64,000 nucleotides of DNA from an uncultured Verrucomicrobia subdivision 3 bacterium (GTDB taxonomy: Bacteria; Verrucomicrobiota; Verrucomicrobiia; Limisphaerales; UBA11358): the NCBI GenBank assembly GCA_903827955.1, contig CAIKKJ010000075.1:32332-96331 (forward strand). Direction: 5' to 3'. The stretch's first letter is position 1. Each line of letters begins with the position of its first letter. A program made the translations under genes and the position numbers. This document shows, one piece after another, positions 53,946-61,848 of this stretch. The notes beneath the pieces are model-generated. The model made no database searches, had not been told where the DNA came from, and saw only the letters and a list, made by a program, of their open reading frames with translations.

Positions 53946-56821
53946 AAATAATCCCTTTTATTTTTGCGCTCATGCTATCCATTGCGCTACAAAAAGCAGC
54001 GGGCCAAGTTCCATTTGCTTCCACTGTTAACTATACAGTGGACACTACGGCAATTACGCTTGCGACAGCAGATGTTAATGGGGATGGTTCTTTGGATCTT
54101 ATATGCGGCGACTATGATTCTAATGCGATTACCGTTTTGACCAACAACGGCAGTGGGCATTTTATTTTCTCTGGTAAGTATACCGTGGGACGGCAGCCCG
54201 TATGCGTGATAACGCCTGATGTAAACGGTGATGGAAAGCCTGACATCGTTTGTTCTAGCGAGGGCACAAACAGGGTTACAGTTTTAACTAACAACAGCAG
54301 CGGGCAATTTTCATTATCATCCACATTAACAGTTGGGGCGTTTCCAGAGTCGGTAGCTGATTCGGATTTTAATGGAGACGGTTGGATAGATTTAGTATGT
54401 GCAAATTATACAGCCAAAACACTGTCATTGTTTACAAATAATGGCGCAGGAGGATTTGTGTTGTCCGCCACCTTGAATGTGCCGAATTCTCCAATCACAG
54501 TAAAAACGGCAGATTTTAATGGAGATGGATGGCCTGATATAATTTGTTCGGATGGCATTCAGACTCTTTTTATAAATAATGGACACGGCGGCTTTAACAC
54601 CAGCACTATCAATGTAAGCGGTAGAGTAAGCACGGCTGACGTCAACAGCGATGGAGCGATAGACCTAATATGCGTCGGCTCACAAATTTCTGTTTTAACA
54701 AACAATGGAACAGGGACGTTTTTGCAATCAAGCTCTTTGCCGAATACACTTGGTGCTGTATACGCTGTTGCGGCAGATGTTGATGGCAATGGTTTTCCTG
54801 ATTTAATGTGGGGAAATGAAAATGGCGGCAACGGAACGACCATTTTCATTTACACGAATAATCTAAATGGAGGTTTCGGATCAAATACAGCTTTAACCGT
54901 CGGATCAGGCCCTTTTCAAGTTATTGCCGCAGATTTTAACAACGATGGGAGATTGGATTTAGCATCAGCAAATGCGGGCACGGGGACAATTTCTGTTTTA
55001 ATCAACAATTCAACCTATACCCCATCTGGTGGACTTCGTGTAAATATTTTACCTTCGAGCGCAGTCAATGTTGGTGCGCAGTGGCAGGTGGATGGTGGCT
55101 CGTGGTTAAATAGTGGTGCATTTGATTATGGATTGCCTGCTGGAAATCATACCGTGACATTTTCGACATTGGCAGGCTGGACTACACCAACGAGCCAGAC
55201 TGTTAATGTTAATCTGAATCAGACGACAAATATATCAGCCTTATATGTTCAACAATTTGGCTCATTGCAGATAAGTCTTTCTCCGACTGATGCGGTGAGT
55301 GCTGGGGCGCTTTGGCAGATAGATGGTGGCAGTTGGCAAAATAGCGGGACAACTTTGGCCGGTTTGCCAGTTGGAAATCATACCGTTACATTTAATACAA
55401 TTAACAGTTGGGTTAAACCGAGCAATCAGTCTTTGGCGATCAGCAATAATCAAACGACATTTTCAACGGGGACATATATCCTGCAAGGCTCATTGCAAGT
55501 GACTCTTTCGCCAGCCGGCGCGGTCAGTGCAGGGGCGCAATGGCAAATAGACGGCGGTGCATGGCAAAACAGCGGGATGACCATTGCCGGGCTTACTGCC
55601 GGTGATCATACGGTATCATTTTCAACGGTGGCAGGATGGGCGACCCCCACGGCACAGACGGTTACGATAAGCAACGGTCAAACCAATACGGCAAATGGAA
55701 TTTATGTTCAGCAGTTCGGGTCTTTGCAGGTTGGTCTTTCACCGTCGGGTGCAGTAAGTGCCGGTGCGCAGTGGCAAGTGGATGGTGTAGCTTGGCAGAA
55801 CAGTGGAGCGACGGTAGGAGGTTTGACGTTGGGAAGTCATCAAATAAATTTTTCGCCAGTGCCGGGTTGGGGGCTGCCAGCGAGCCAAAATGTGACGGTT
55901 TATTACAACCAGACAACCACTGCCGCTGGTAATTATTTGCCGCCTCATCCCGCCACCGCAACGGCCATAACCAACAATGGTTTTGTGGTTGCCGTCACGA
56001 TTGTAGATGGTGGCGTGGGTTACACAAATACCCCTCACGTTTATCTCGTGGGTGGCGGCGGAGCTGGTGCTCAAGGCACAGCCATCGTTAGCAATGGTTT
56101 TGTGATTGGCGTTACCATAACCAATGCCGGTTTCGGCTACACCAATCCGCCGACTGTGGCCATTGCCCCTCCGTTTCCGCTGTGGCTTGGAATCGCACCA
56201 GCAACCAGTCTCGCTTTTACAAATCTCAAAGTCGGCACGAACTACCAGCTTCAAATCTCGCAATCAGCGACGTGGGTAAATCTCGGTTCGTCCTTTGCGG
56301 CTGATGCCACCAACTACACGCAATATTTTGATGGAGCGATTGATGGTTCGATTTATCGGCTGATGGCCCTGCCGCTTCCGTATGGCGCAACCGCCACGCC
56401 GATTTTGGCCTACGGATTTGTTGTCGCGGCCACGGTGAATGATGGCGGTTCTGGCTATGTTTCAACTCCCGGCGTGCAAATCATCGGTGGTGACGGCATC
56501 GGTGCGGTAGCCAAAGCCACTGTCAGCAACGGCATGGTAACGGCAATCACGCTGACCAATGCGGGTTTTGGTTATACCAGTCTGCCCACCATTCAAATTG
56601 ATCCACCCCCCATTTTCGCTTTGCTACCCAGCGTAGTGAAAGCGTTCCGGCTGGATTACAGTGGCTTGACTCCCGCCCTGACGTATCAGCCTCAAGCCTC
56701 ACCGGATTTGTCGGGCTGGATTAATTACGGAACGAACTTCACCGCCACGGATTACACCAACTCGCAATACTTCATCAGCGGGACAAACGGACAGTTCTTC
56801 CGTTTGCTTCTGCTTCCGTAG
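53942..56821 (+). CDS. Secreted FG-GAP/VCBS and PEGA-like repeat surface protein
   Basis: The 959-residue protein has a signal peptide (MKIIPFIFALMLSIALQKAAGQ). Residues about 25-355 hold roughly seven FG-GAP/VCBS-type repeats with calcium-loop motifs such as DVNGDGSLDLICGD and DFNGDGWPDIICSD, the pattern of a beta-propeller. Four tandem 76-78-residue repeats follow (GSLQVTLSPAGAVSAGAQWQ, AWQNSG, HTVSFSTVAGW), resembling PEGA-like beta domains. The C terminus has two copies of a glycine-rich beta motif (TITNAGFGYTNPPTVAI) alternating with small modules ending YRLMALP and FRLLLLP. It is probably exported and acts in adhesion or glycan binding. It is AT-richer than its surroundings and overlaps the upstream gene by four bases. 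Confidence 0.87.
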   Translation: MKIIPFIFALMLSIALQKAAGQVPFASTVNYTVDTTAITLATADVNGDGSLDLICGDYDSNAITVLTNNGSGHFIFSGKYTVGRQPVCVITPDVNGDGKPDIVCSSEGTNRVTVLTNNSSGQFSLSSTLTVGAFPESVADSDFNGDGWIDLVCANYTAKTLSLFTNNGAGGFVLSATLNVPNSPITVKTADFNGDGWPDIICSDGIQTLFINNGHGGFNTSTINVSGRVSTADVNSDGAIDLICVGSQISVLTNNGTGTFLQSSSLPNTLGAVYAVAADVDGNGFPDLMWGNENGGNGTTIFIYTNNLNGGFGSNTALTVGSGPFQVIAADFNNDGRLDLASANAGTGTISVLINNSTYTPSGGLRVNILPSSAVNVGAQWQVDGGSWLNSGAFDYGLPAGNHTVTFSTLAGWTTPTSQTVNVNLNQTTNISALYVQQFGSLQISLSPTDAVSAGALWQIDGGSWQNSGTTLAGLPVGNHTVTFNTINSWVKPSNQSLAISNNQTTFSTGTYILQGSLQVTLSPAGAVSAGAQWQIDGGAWQNSGMTIAGLTAGDHTVSFSTVAGWATPTAQTVTISNGQTNTANGIYVQQFGSLQVGLSPSGAVSAGAQWQVDGVAWQNSGATVGGLTLGSHQINFSPVPGWGLPASQNVTVYYNQTTTAAGNYLPPHPATATAITNNGFVVAVTIVDGGVGYTNTPHVYLVGGGGAGAQGTAIVSNGFVIGVTITNAGFGYTNPPTVAIAPPFPLWLGIAPATSLAFTNLKVGTNYQLQISQSATWVNLGSSFAADATNYTQYFDGAIDGSIYRLMALPLPYGATATPILAYGFVVAATVNDGGSGYVSTPGVQIIGGDGIGAVAKATVSNGMVTAITLTNAGFGYTSLPTIQIDPPPIFALLPSVVKAFRLDYSGLTPALTYQPQASPDLSGWINYGTNFTATDYTNSQYFISGTNGQFFRLLLLP
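55027..55940 (+). repeat. Four tandem ~230-bp coding repeats (PEGA-like domains)
   Basis: Four consecutive units encode G-[SG]-L-[QR]-V...GA-x-WQ-[IV]-DG...NSG...GW...Y-[IV]-x-Q. Units 2 to 4 are the most alike in DNA as well, for example GGCTCATTGCA near the start of units 2 and 3. Such arrays can gain or lose units by recombination. Confidence 0.8.
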
Positions 56822-56846
56822 CCGTAGTTCCAAAGTTTGAGATTGT

Positions 56847-56957
56847 ATGAGCCTTCCGCTTTCCCAAATTCCCGTCGCCATTCTCGCGGGTGGACTCGCC
56901 ACGCGGCTGCGGCCCATCACGGAAAAAATTCCCAAGTCGCTCGTGCCCGTCGCAGGT
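56847..56957 (+). pseudogene. Truncated duplicate of the hddC 5' end
   Basis: From its ATG this segment encodes MSLPLSQIPVAILAGGLATR and continues through VPVAG, matching the first 37 residues of intact hddC at 57549. About seven of 111 bases differ, and several of the changes are silent. After GTCGCAGGTC the similarity stops abruptly. The frame runs on to a TAA at 57015-57017, giving a 56-residue chimera whose end overlaps the antitoxin start. It is the left flank of the toxin-antitoxin insertion. Confidence 0.9.
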
Positions 56958-57007
56958 CACCCGGCTTCACGCTTGTCAAAATTAACCATGTGCGCGAGAC
57001 TTCTCCC

Positions 57008-57241
57008 ATGCCAATAACCTTGGATCAAATCGTTGAGGAAACCCGCGAGATGCCGAGTGACACGGTGGCGGAATTGATTGACCGCATCATGGCCGCACGG
57101 CATGGCGGGATTGAGCCATCGGTGGCAGCGGCATGGAAAACCGAGACTGACCGGCGGGTTGCGGAAATCGAATCGGGCAAGGTCAAAGGCGTGTCTCCTG
57201 CCGAGAACGCCGCGCGCATCCAAAAAATCCTTCAGCGGTGA
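57008..57241 (+). CDS. Antitoxin of a ParE/RelE-type toxin-antitoxin pair
   Basis: The 77-residue acidic protein (MPITLDQIVEETREMPSDT onward) matches the short putative addiction-module component family. That family has an N-terminal helix pair and a conserved stretch like AAWKTETDRRVAEIESGKVK, followed by PAENAARIQ. It should bind and neutralise the toxin encoded immediately downstream and repress the pair. The ATG at 57008 is chosen because the tracked upstream extension runs through the broken hddC copy. Its stop overlaps the toxin GTG start by four bases (GTGA). Confidence 0.88.
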   Translation: MPITLDQIVEETREMPSDTVAELIDRIMAARHGGIEPSVAAAWKTETDRRVAEIESGKVKGVSPAENAARIQKILQR

Positions 57242-57534
57242 AGCCGCATATTTTTCATCCCGAAGCCGATGAAGAATACGTCCAAGCGGTGCAATACTAC
57301 GCGGACATCGCCCTCGAACTCGGCCACCGCTTTCACGACGAAATAGAGCATCTCATCGGTGAGGTGTGCGCACAGCCAGAGCGATTTTGGAAATTTGATC
57401 CTCCCGTCCGTCGGCATTTAAGCGATGATTTTCCTTACGCTGTCATCTTCCTAGAGAAGCCAGAACACATCTGGATTGTAGCCGTGATGCACATGAAACG
57501 GCGTCCGGGCTATTGGCGCGATCGGTTGGATTGA
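57238..57534 (+). CDS. ParE/RelE-superfamily toxin
   Basis: The 98-residue protein has the ParE/RelE layout: an N-terminal HPEADEEYVQAVQYYADIAL helix region, then FPYAVIFLEKPEHIWIVAVMHMKRRPGYWRDRL, where the last basic stretch is typical of plasmid-stabilisation toxins. Members inhibit gyrase (ParE) or cleave mRNA on the ribosome (RelE). Which applies here is not visible. The start is a GTG overlapping the antitoxin stop. The gene ends 14 bases before the intact hddC ATG. Confidence 0.9.
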   Translation: MKPHIFHPEADEEYVQAVQYYADIALELGHRFHDEIEHLIGEVCAQPERFWKFDPPVRRHLSDDFPYAVIFLEKPEHIWIVAVMHMKRRPGYWRDRLD

Positions 57535-57548
57535 TTTTCAGAAATTAC

Positions 57549-58265
57549 ATGTGCCTTTCACTTTCCCAAATTCCCGTCGCCATTCTCGCGGGCGGACTTG
57601 CCACGCGGCTGCGGCCCATCACGGAAAAAATTCCCAAGTCGCTCGTGCCCGTCGCGGGCCGACCGATTCTCGCGCATCAACTGGAGATGCTCCACGCGCA
57701 GGGTATCCGCAAGGCGGTGCTGTGCATCGGCTTTCTTGGCGAGATGATCCAGCGCGAATTCGGCAATGAGGCTTACGGCATCCAACTGGAGTATTCCTTC
57801 GACGGCGAGAAATTGCTCGGCACCGGCGGCGCGATCAAACGCGCGTTGCCCAAGCTCGGCGAGGAATTTTTCATCCTCTACGGCGATTCGTATCTGCCGA
57901 TTCCCTACGCGCCCGTCTCGGAATTTTTTCATCGCAGCGGCAAGCCCGGCCTGATGACGGTCTATCGCAACGAAGGACTTTACGACACGAGCAACGTGGT
58001 TTTCGCCGATGGCGAGATCAAGGTTTACGACAAGAAAGTCCGTCTGCCGGAGATGCGGCATATTGATTACGGCTTGAGTTTGTTCAAGTCGTCGGTGTTC
58101 GATGCGTATGCCGCCGACCAGGTTTTTGATCTGGCCGAAGTGATGGGCAAACTCGTCCGCGAAAAACAACTTGCGGGCTACGAAGTGCCGGAGCGATTTT
58201 ATGAAATGGGCTCACCTGCGGGCTTGGCAGAGTTGGAGGCGTTGCTACAATCCAAACAATCATGA
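57549..58265 (+). CDS. hddC: Heptose 1-phosphate guanylyltransferase-like nucleotidyltransferase
   Basis: The 238-residue enzyme has the sugar nucleotidyltransferase loop VAILAGGLATRLRPITEKIPKSLVPVAGRPIL, the acidic metal-binding FFILYGDSYLP and an EKLLGTGGAIKRAL block, as in HddC. HddC joins GTP and D-glycero-alpha-D-manno-heptose 1-phosphate to give GDP-heptose. It overlaps gmhA by four bases. The ATG at 57549 is preferred to 57513, which lies in the toxin gene. Relatives that use other sugars exist, but hddA, gmhA and gmhB in the same locus favour heptose. Confidence 0.88.
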   Translation: MCLSLSQIPVAILAGGLATRLRPITEKIPKSLVPVAGRPILAHQLEMLHAQGIRKAVLCIGFLGEMIQREFGNEAYGIQLEYSFDGEKLLGTGGAIKRALPKLGEEFFILYGDSYLPIPYAPVSEFFHRSGKPGLMTVYRNEGLYDTSNVVFADGEIKVYDKKVRLPEMRHIDYGLSLFKSSVFDAYAADQVFDLAEVMGKLVREKQLAGYEVPERFYEMGSPAGLAELEALLQSKQS

Positions 58266-58858
58266 GCTTTACGAAACAATTTCTCGCCGAAGTCCAGCAG
58301 GTCACGGCGCAACTGAACGAAGCCGCCATTGAAAAATGCGCGGACGAACTCGCGGCCATCCGTGCGCGTGGCGGGCGCTTATTTATCCTCGGCGTCGGCG
58401 GCAGCGCGGGCAACGCCGGTCATGCCGTGAATGATTTCCGCAAAATCTGCGGCTTCGAAGCCTACGCGCCGACGGACAATGTTTCCGAGCTCACCGCCCG
58501 AACCAACGACGAAGGTTGGGCGACAGTTTTCTCCGAATGGCTGAAAGGCTCGCGCATCAATGCGAAAGACGGGTTGCTGATTTTTTCCGTCGGCGGCGGC
58601 AATCTGGAAAAAAATGTTAGCCCGAATCTCGTCAGTGCGATTCAAGTGGCGAAGTCGGTCGGCGCTTCAGTCGTCGGTATCGTTGGCCGCGACGGCGGTT
58701 ACACTGCACAGCAGGCTACGGCTTGTGTCATTGTTCCGACGGTGAATCCCACGCATGTCACGCCGCATAGCGAGGCGTTTCAGGGCATCGTGTGGCACTT
58801 GCTTGTGTCGCATCCCAAGCTCAAAGTCGCGCAGACCAAGTGGGAATCTACGAAGTGA
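58262..58858 (+). CDS. gmhA: SIS-domain phosphoheptose isomerase-like protein
   Basis: The 198-residue SIS-domain protein has the sugar-phosphate loop LFILGVGGSAGNAGHAVNDF, then GLLIFSVGGGNLEKNV and a late SEAFQGIVWHLL helix. GmhA turns sedoheptulose 7-phosphate into D-glycero-D-manno-heptose 7-phosphate. The loop departs from the canonical GGSAADAQH but keeps the Gly-Ser and His. It is translationally coupled to hddC upstream (ATGA) and gmhB downstream (GTGA). Confidence 0.87.
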   Translation: MSFTKQFLAEVQQVTAQLNEAAIEKCADELAAIRARGGRLFILGVGGSAGNAGHAVNDFRKICGFEAYAPTDNVSELTARTNDEGWATVFSEWLKGSRINAKDGLLIFSVGGGNLEKNVSPNLVSAIQVAKSVGASVVGIVGRDGGYTAQQATACVIVPTVNPTHVTPHSEAFQGIVWHLLVSHPKLKVAQTKWESTK

Positions 58859-59394
58859 AGCGCGCCGTTTTTCTCGACCGCGATGGCGTTATCAACCGTT
58901 CTATTACACGGGATGGGCTACCGTTCCCGCCGATGAGCATGGCGGATTTTGAAATTCTTCCGGGCGTTCCCGAAGCGTGTGCGAAGTTGAAAGCCGCTGG
59001 TTTTCTGCTCGTCCTCACCACCAATCAACCAGATGTGGGGCGTGGCATCGTTCCGCGTGAACTCGTCGAAGCGATGAATGCCGAGGTGTCAAAAGTTGTC
59101 GAGTTGGATCGCATCGAGATTTGTTTTCACCCCGGTCGCGGCGCTTCGGATTGCGATTGTCGCAAGCCCAAGCCGGGGATGTTACTCAACGCGGCGAAAG
59201 CGCTCGGCATTGACCTCGCACAGAGCTGGATGGTCGGTGACCGCTGGCGCGATGTGGATTGCGGCCACGCAGCGGGCTGCAAGACTGTTTTCATCGAAGG
59301 CAACTACGTCGAGCAGTTGAAGCAGAAACCTGATTTTTCCGCTCGCAATCTGGCCAAGGCTGCTGACATCATTCTCGCCCAAACTAAGAAATAA
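58855..59394 (+). CDS. gmhB: D-glycero-D-manno-heptose 1,7-bisphosphate phosphatase
   Basis: The 179-residue HAD-family protein starts at a GTG overlapping the gmhA stop and reads (M)KRAVFLDRDGVINRS, with the DxD nucleophile. It has LVLTTNQPDVGRG and the GmhB zinc loop (ICFHPGRGASDCDCRKPKPGML) with three Cys and one His, then WMVGDRWRDVDCG. It removes the C7 phosphate of heptose 1,7-bisphosphate before nucleotide activation. The tracked ATG at 58792 lies inside gmhA and is rejected. Confidence 0.93.
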   Translation: MKRAVFLDRDGVINRSITRDGLPFPPMSMADFEILPGVPEACAKLKAAGFLLVLTTNQPDVGRGIVPRELVEAMNAEVSKVVELDRIEICFHPGRGASDCDCRKPKPGMLLNAAKALGIDLAQSWMVGDRWRDVDCGHAAGCKTVFIEGNYVEQLKQKPDFSARNLAKAADIILAQTKK

Positions 59395-59397
59395 TTT

Positions 59398-60120
59398 ATG
59401 AAGCGCACCCTGAAAGATTTGACGGTAAAAATTTACGCCGACGGCGCGGACAAGGCCGGAATGCTCAAGCTCAACGCCGACCCGCTCATCCAAGGCCTCA
59501 CCACGAACCCCACGCTGATGCGCAAGGCTGGCCTGACGGATTTTGAGGCGTTCGCGCGCGACATCTTGCAGACCATCACGGTCAAGCCGCTCTCGCTCGA
59601 AGTTTTTTCTGACGAATTCTCCGAGATGAAGCGCCAAGGTTTGAAGATCAACGGCTGGGGAAAAAATGTCTACGTCAAGATTCCCATCACCAACTCGCGC
59701 GGTGAATCGGCGTTGCCGCTCATCAAGGAACTCGCCGCGGAAGGCGTGAAACTGAACGTCACCGCGCTGCTCACCGTCGAGCAAGTGAAGGGCGTGGCGG
59801 CGGCATTGAATCCGAAAGTGCCCGCCGTGGTTTCGGTTTTTGCCGGACGCATTGCGGATACGGGCGTTGACCCGGTTGGCATTATGGCGGAGAGCAAAAA
59901 CATTCTCATCGGCCTCCCGCAAGCGGAACTGCTTTGGGCGAGCGTGCGCGAAGTGCTGAATATTTTTCAGTCAAACGATTGCGGCTGTCACATCGTGACC
60001 GTGCCGCACGACATTCTCGGCAAGGCGCAGAAGATGACGGGGATGGATTTGACGGAGCTTTCGCTCGATACCGTGAAGATGTTTGCGAACGACGCGGCGG
60101 CAGCGGGTTTCAAACTCTGA
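59398..60120 (+). CDS. Transaldolase-family protein
   Basis: The 240-residue TIM-barrel protein has IYADGADKAGMLKLNADPLIQG, then GLTTNPTLMRKAG and the Schiff-base lysine in NVYVKIPITNSRG. VSVFAGRIADTG and MFANDAAAAGF follow near the end. It is of the short transaldolase/fructose 6-phosphate aldolase group. It begins three bases after gmhB, so it is very likely co-transcribed with the heptose genes. There it could supply or drain sedoheptulose 7-phosphate, the GmhA substrate. Confidence 0.9.
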   Translation: MKRTLKDLTVKIYADGADKAGMLKLNADPLIQGLTTNPTLMRKAGLTDFEAFARDILQTITVKPLSLEVFSDEFSEMKRQGLKINGWGKNVYVKIPITNSRGESALPLIKELAAEGVKLNVTALLTVEQVKGVAAALNPKVPAVVSVFAGRIADTGVDPVGIMAESKNILIGLPQAELLWASVREVLNIFQSNDCGCHIVTVPHDILGKAQKMTGMDLTELSLDTVKMFANDAAAAGFKL

Positions 60121-60133
60121 TTTGCTTTCAAAC

Positions 60134-60165
60134 AAAAAGGCCGCGCATGTTTGCGCGGCCTTTTT
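60134..60165. terminator. Bidirectional intrinsic terminator of the heptose operons
   Basis: A 14-bp perfect stem (AAAAAGGCCGCGCA / TGCGCGGCCTTTTT) with a 4-base loop lies between the transaldolase gene and the convergent GT9 gene. The A- and T-runs let it act on both strands. Confidence 0.93.
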
Positions 60166-60181
60166 GTGTTGATAGCGTAGT

Positions 60182-61249
60182 TCAAATCAACTTCGTCACC
60201 GCCGCAAAAACGTCCGCGACTTTCACCGACTCCATCGCGGCGACAAGTTCCTCGCGTGTGCCTTTGATGTCGCCGCCGTCGTAGCGGTAATAATCCAAGT
60301 TGCGCCCGTTTACCACGGGATTTTTTATGAGCGTGAATTGATTTCCGTAAGGCCAGTTCGTCACGTTCAACGTCGGCGCCTCAATCACGATCTGGTTCGG
60401 CACCTTCATCGCCGCCGCGATGTGCATCAGCGACGTGTCCACGCTCAAGAACGCGCTGCACCGCTTCATCAACGCCGCCGTTTCGCGCAGATTTTTTGTC
60501 TTCGCCTCGCGTGTCAGGTCGGCGTTCGCCTGCGCCAGCACCACGGCGTGATCCTTCGCCTCGTCCGGCCCGCCGAATAGTAGCACATGAATATCCGGCC
60601 GCTGCTTGTTCAACTGCCGCACCAATCCGGCATGATTCTTCAACGGCCAGCGCTTCAACGGCAAATTCTTCGTGCCGCCGGAACCGACATGAAGGCCGAG
60701 AATTATTTTGCCGAACAATTTGTGCTTCGTCAGGAAATCATCCGCAAACCGCTCGTCGCCCGGCTCGAGAAAAAATTCCATCTCATGCGCCGGAAGTTTC
60801 TTCTGCGCGCCGATCATCGGCAGCACGTCGAAATTATTATCAATCGAATGCCGCGCGTAATCCTGCGGCAGCGAACCGGTGACGAGCCAGTTATCCAACC
60901 AATGGAAGCATTCGTATTCGTGGCTGATGCGCACCTGCGCGCCCGCCAGCCACGCCGCGACGCGGTAGTGGATGCGGCTCTGCGGATGCGTGTTCACGGA
61001 AAGCTGATAACGCTCGCGGCGCAGCGACCATAGGAAACGCGTGGCTTCGAACTTGCCACACTTCATCAGATTTTTCTGAAACACGCGGTTCACGTTCGGA
61101 TTGTGCTCCAGCAAATCCTTCGCGCCCGGCCACATCACCAGCGCGTCAATCACTGCATCGGGGAAATTCTCGCGCAGCTCGCGGATGAACGGCGTGGCGA
61201 TCAGCGTGTCGCCGATGCCGGCGAGAGAGATGACGAGAATCTTTTTCAC
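60182..61249 (-). CDS. Family 9 glycosyltransferase (heptosyltransferase-like)
   Basis: The 355-residue protein begins (M)KKILVISLAGIGDTLIATPF, the GT9 N-terminal signature. It has LGLHVGSGGTKNLPLKRWPLKNHAGL for the donor half and SAFLSVDTSLMHIAAAMKVPN near the C terminus. GT9 enzymes add ADP- or GDP-activated heptose to LPS core or other glycans. The start is a GTG at 61249 overlapping the stop of the adenylyltransferase gene (GTGA). The tracked ORF start at 61705 is a shadow of that gene. It is the likely user of the nucleotide heptoses made here. Confidence 0.88.
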   Translation of the reverse strand: MKKILVISLAGIGDTLIATPFIRELRENFPDAVIDALVMWPGAKDLLEHNPNVNRVFQKNLMKCGKFEATRFLWSLRRERYQLSVNTHPQSRIHYRVAAWLAGAQVRISHEYECFHWLDNWLVTGSLPQDYARHSIDNNFDVLPMIGAQKKLPAHEMEFFLEPGDERFADDFLTKHKLFGKIILGLHVGSGGTKNLPLKRWPLKNHAGLVRQLNKQRPDIHVLLFGGPDEAKDHAVVLAQANADLTREAKTKNLRETAALMKRCSAFLSVDTSLMHIAAAMKVPNQIVIEAPTLNVTNWPYGNQFTLIKNPVVNGRNLDYYRYDGGDIKGTREELVAAMESVKVADVFAAVTKLI

Positions 61250-61731
61250 AACCGCGAAATCTTTTCCAGCAAGCCCGTCGTAGATTTTCCGGAAACGAAA
61301 GGAACGAGAACAATCTTTCCGCCCGCCGACTCGACCGCGCGACGCTCGTCCTGGTTCAACGTTTCCAAGGTGTAATCGCCGCCCTTGACGTAAATATCCG
61401 GCTGCGCGGCGGCGAGAAATTTGGTTGCGGTTGCGTCGGTGAAAATGCAGACGCCATCCACGCTTTGCAACGCGGCCAAAACCGACTCGCGATCCGTTTC
61501 GGAATTCACCGGACGCCCCGCGCCTTTCAAGCCGCGCACCGCCGCGTCGCTGTTCACGCCGATAAGCAGTGCATCGCCGAAATTGCGGGCGTGCTCCAGA
61601 TAGGTGACATGGCCGAGGTGCAGGATGTCGAAGCAGCCGTTCGTGACGACGAGTTTTTTGCCCGTCGCGCGAAATTGGTTTCGCCACGCCGGTAAATCGT
61701 CCCACGCGATGATTTTGTCGCGGAAATTCAC
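61246..61731 (-). CDS. rfaE2: D-glycero-beta-D-manno-heptose 1-phosphate adenylyltransferase
   Basis: The 161-residue protein is the stand-alone cytidylyltransferase-fold half of HldE. It has LVVTNGCFDILHLGHVTYLEHA (the HxGH nucleotide site), GVNSDAAVRGLKGAGRPV and DIYVKGGDYTLETL. It makes ADP-D-glycero-beta-D-manno-heptose from the 1-phosphate. The matching kinase half (RfaE1/HldA) is not in the window, whereas the alpha-specific kinase HddA is. It is translationally coupled to the GT9 gene. Confidence 0.92.
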   Translation of the reverse strand: MNFRDKIIAWDDLPAWRNQFRATGKKLVVTNGCFDILHLGHVTYLEHARNFGDALLIGVNSDAAVRGLKGAGRPVNSETDRESVLAALQSVDGVCIFTDATATKFLAAAQPDIYVKGGDYTLETLNQDERRAVESAGGKIVLVPFVSGKSTTGLLEKISRL

Positions 61732-61848
61732 GCCGTCATTTTGCCCGCGCGCCGCCGGTTGGCAACGATTTTACAACGCCCGGCAAAAAGGCACCGCCAG
61801 TCCACACTTGCAGCCCCCGCGCCGACCCCGTAGTTTGCGCCCGCTGCC

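Noticed and set aside
60890-61705. N-terminal extension of the GT9 ORF and nearby minus-strand ORFs
   Set aside because: The extension is Arg-rich shadow sequence of rfaE2. The GTGA overlap at 61246-61249 gives a proper start.
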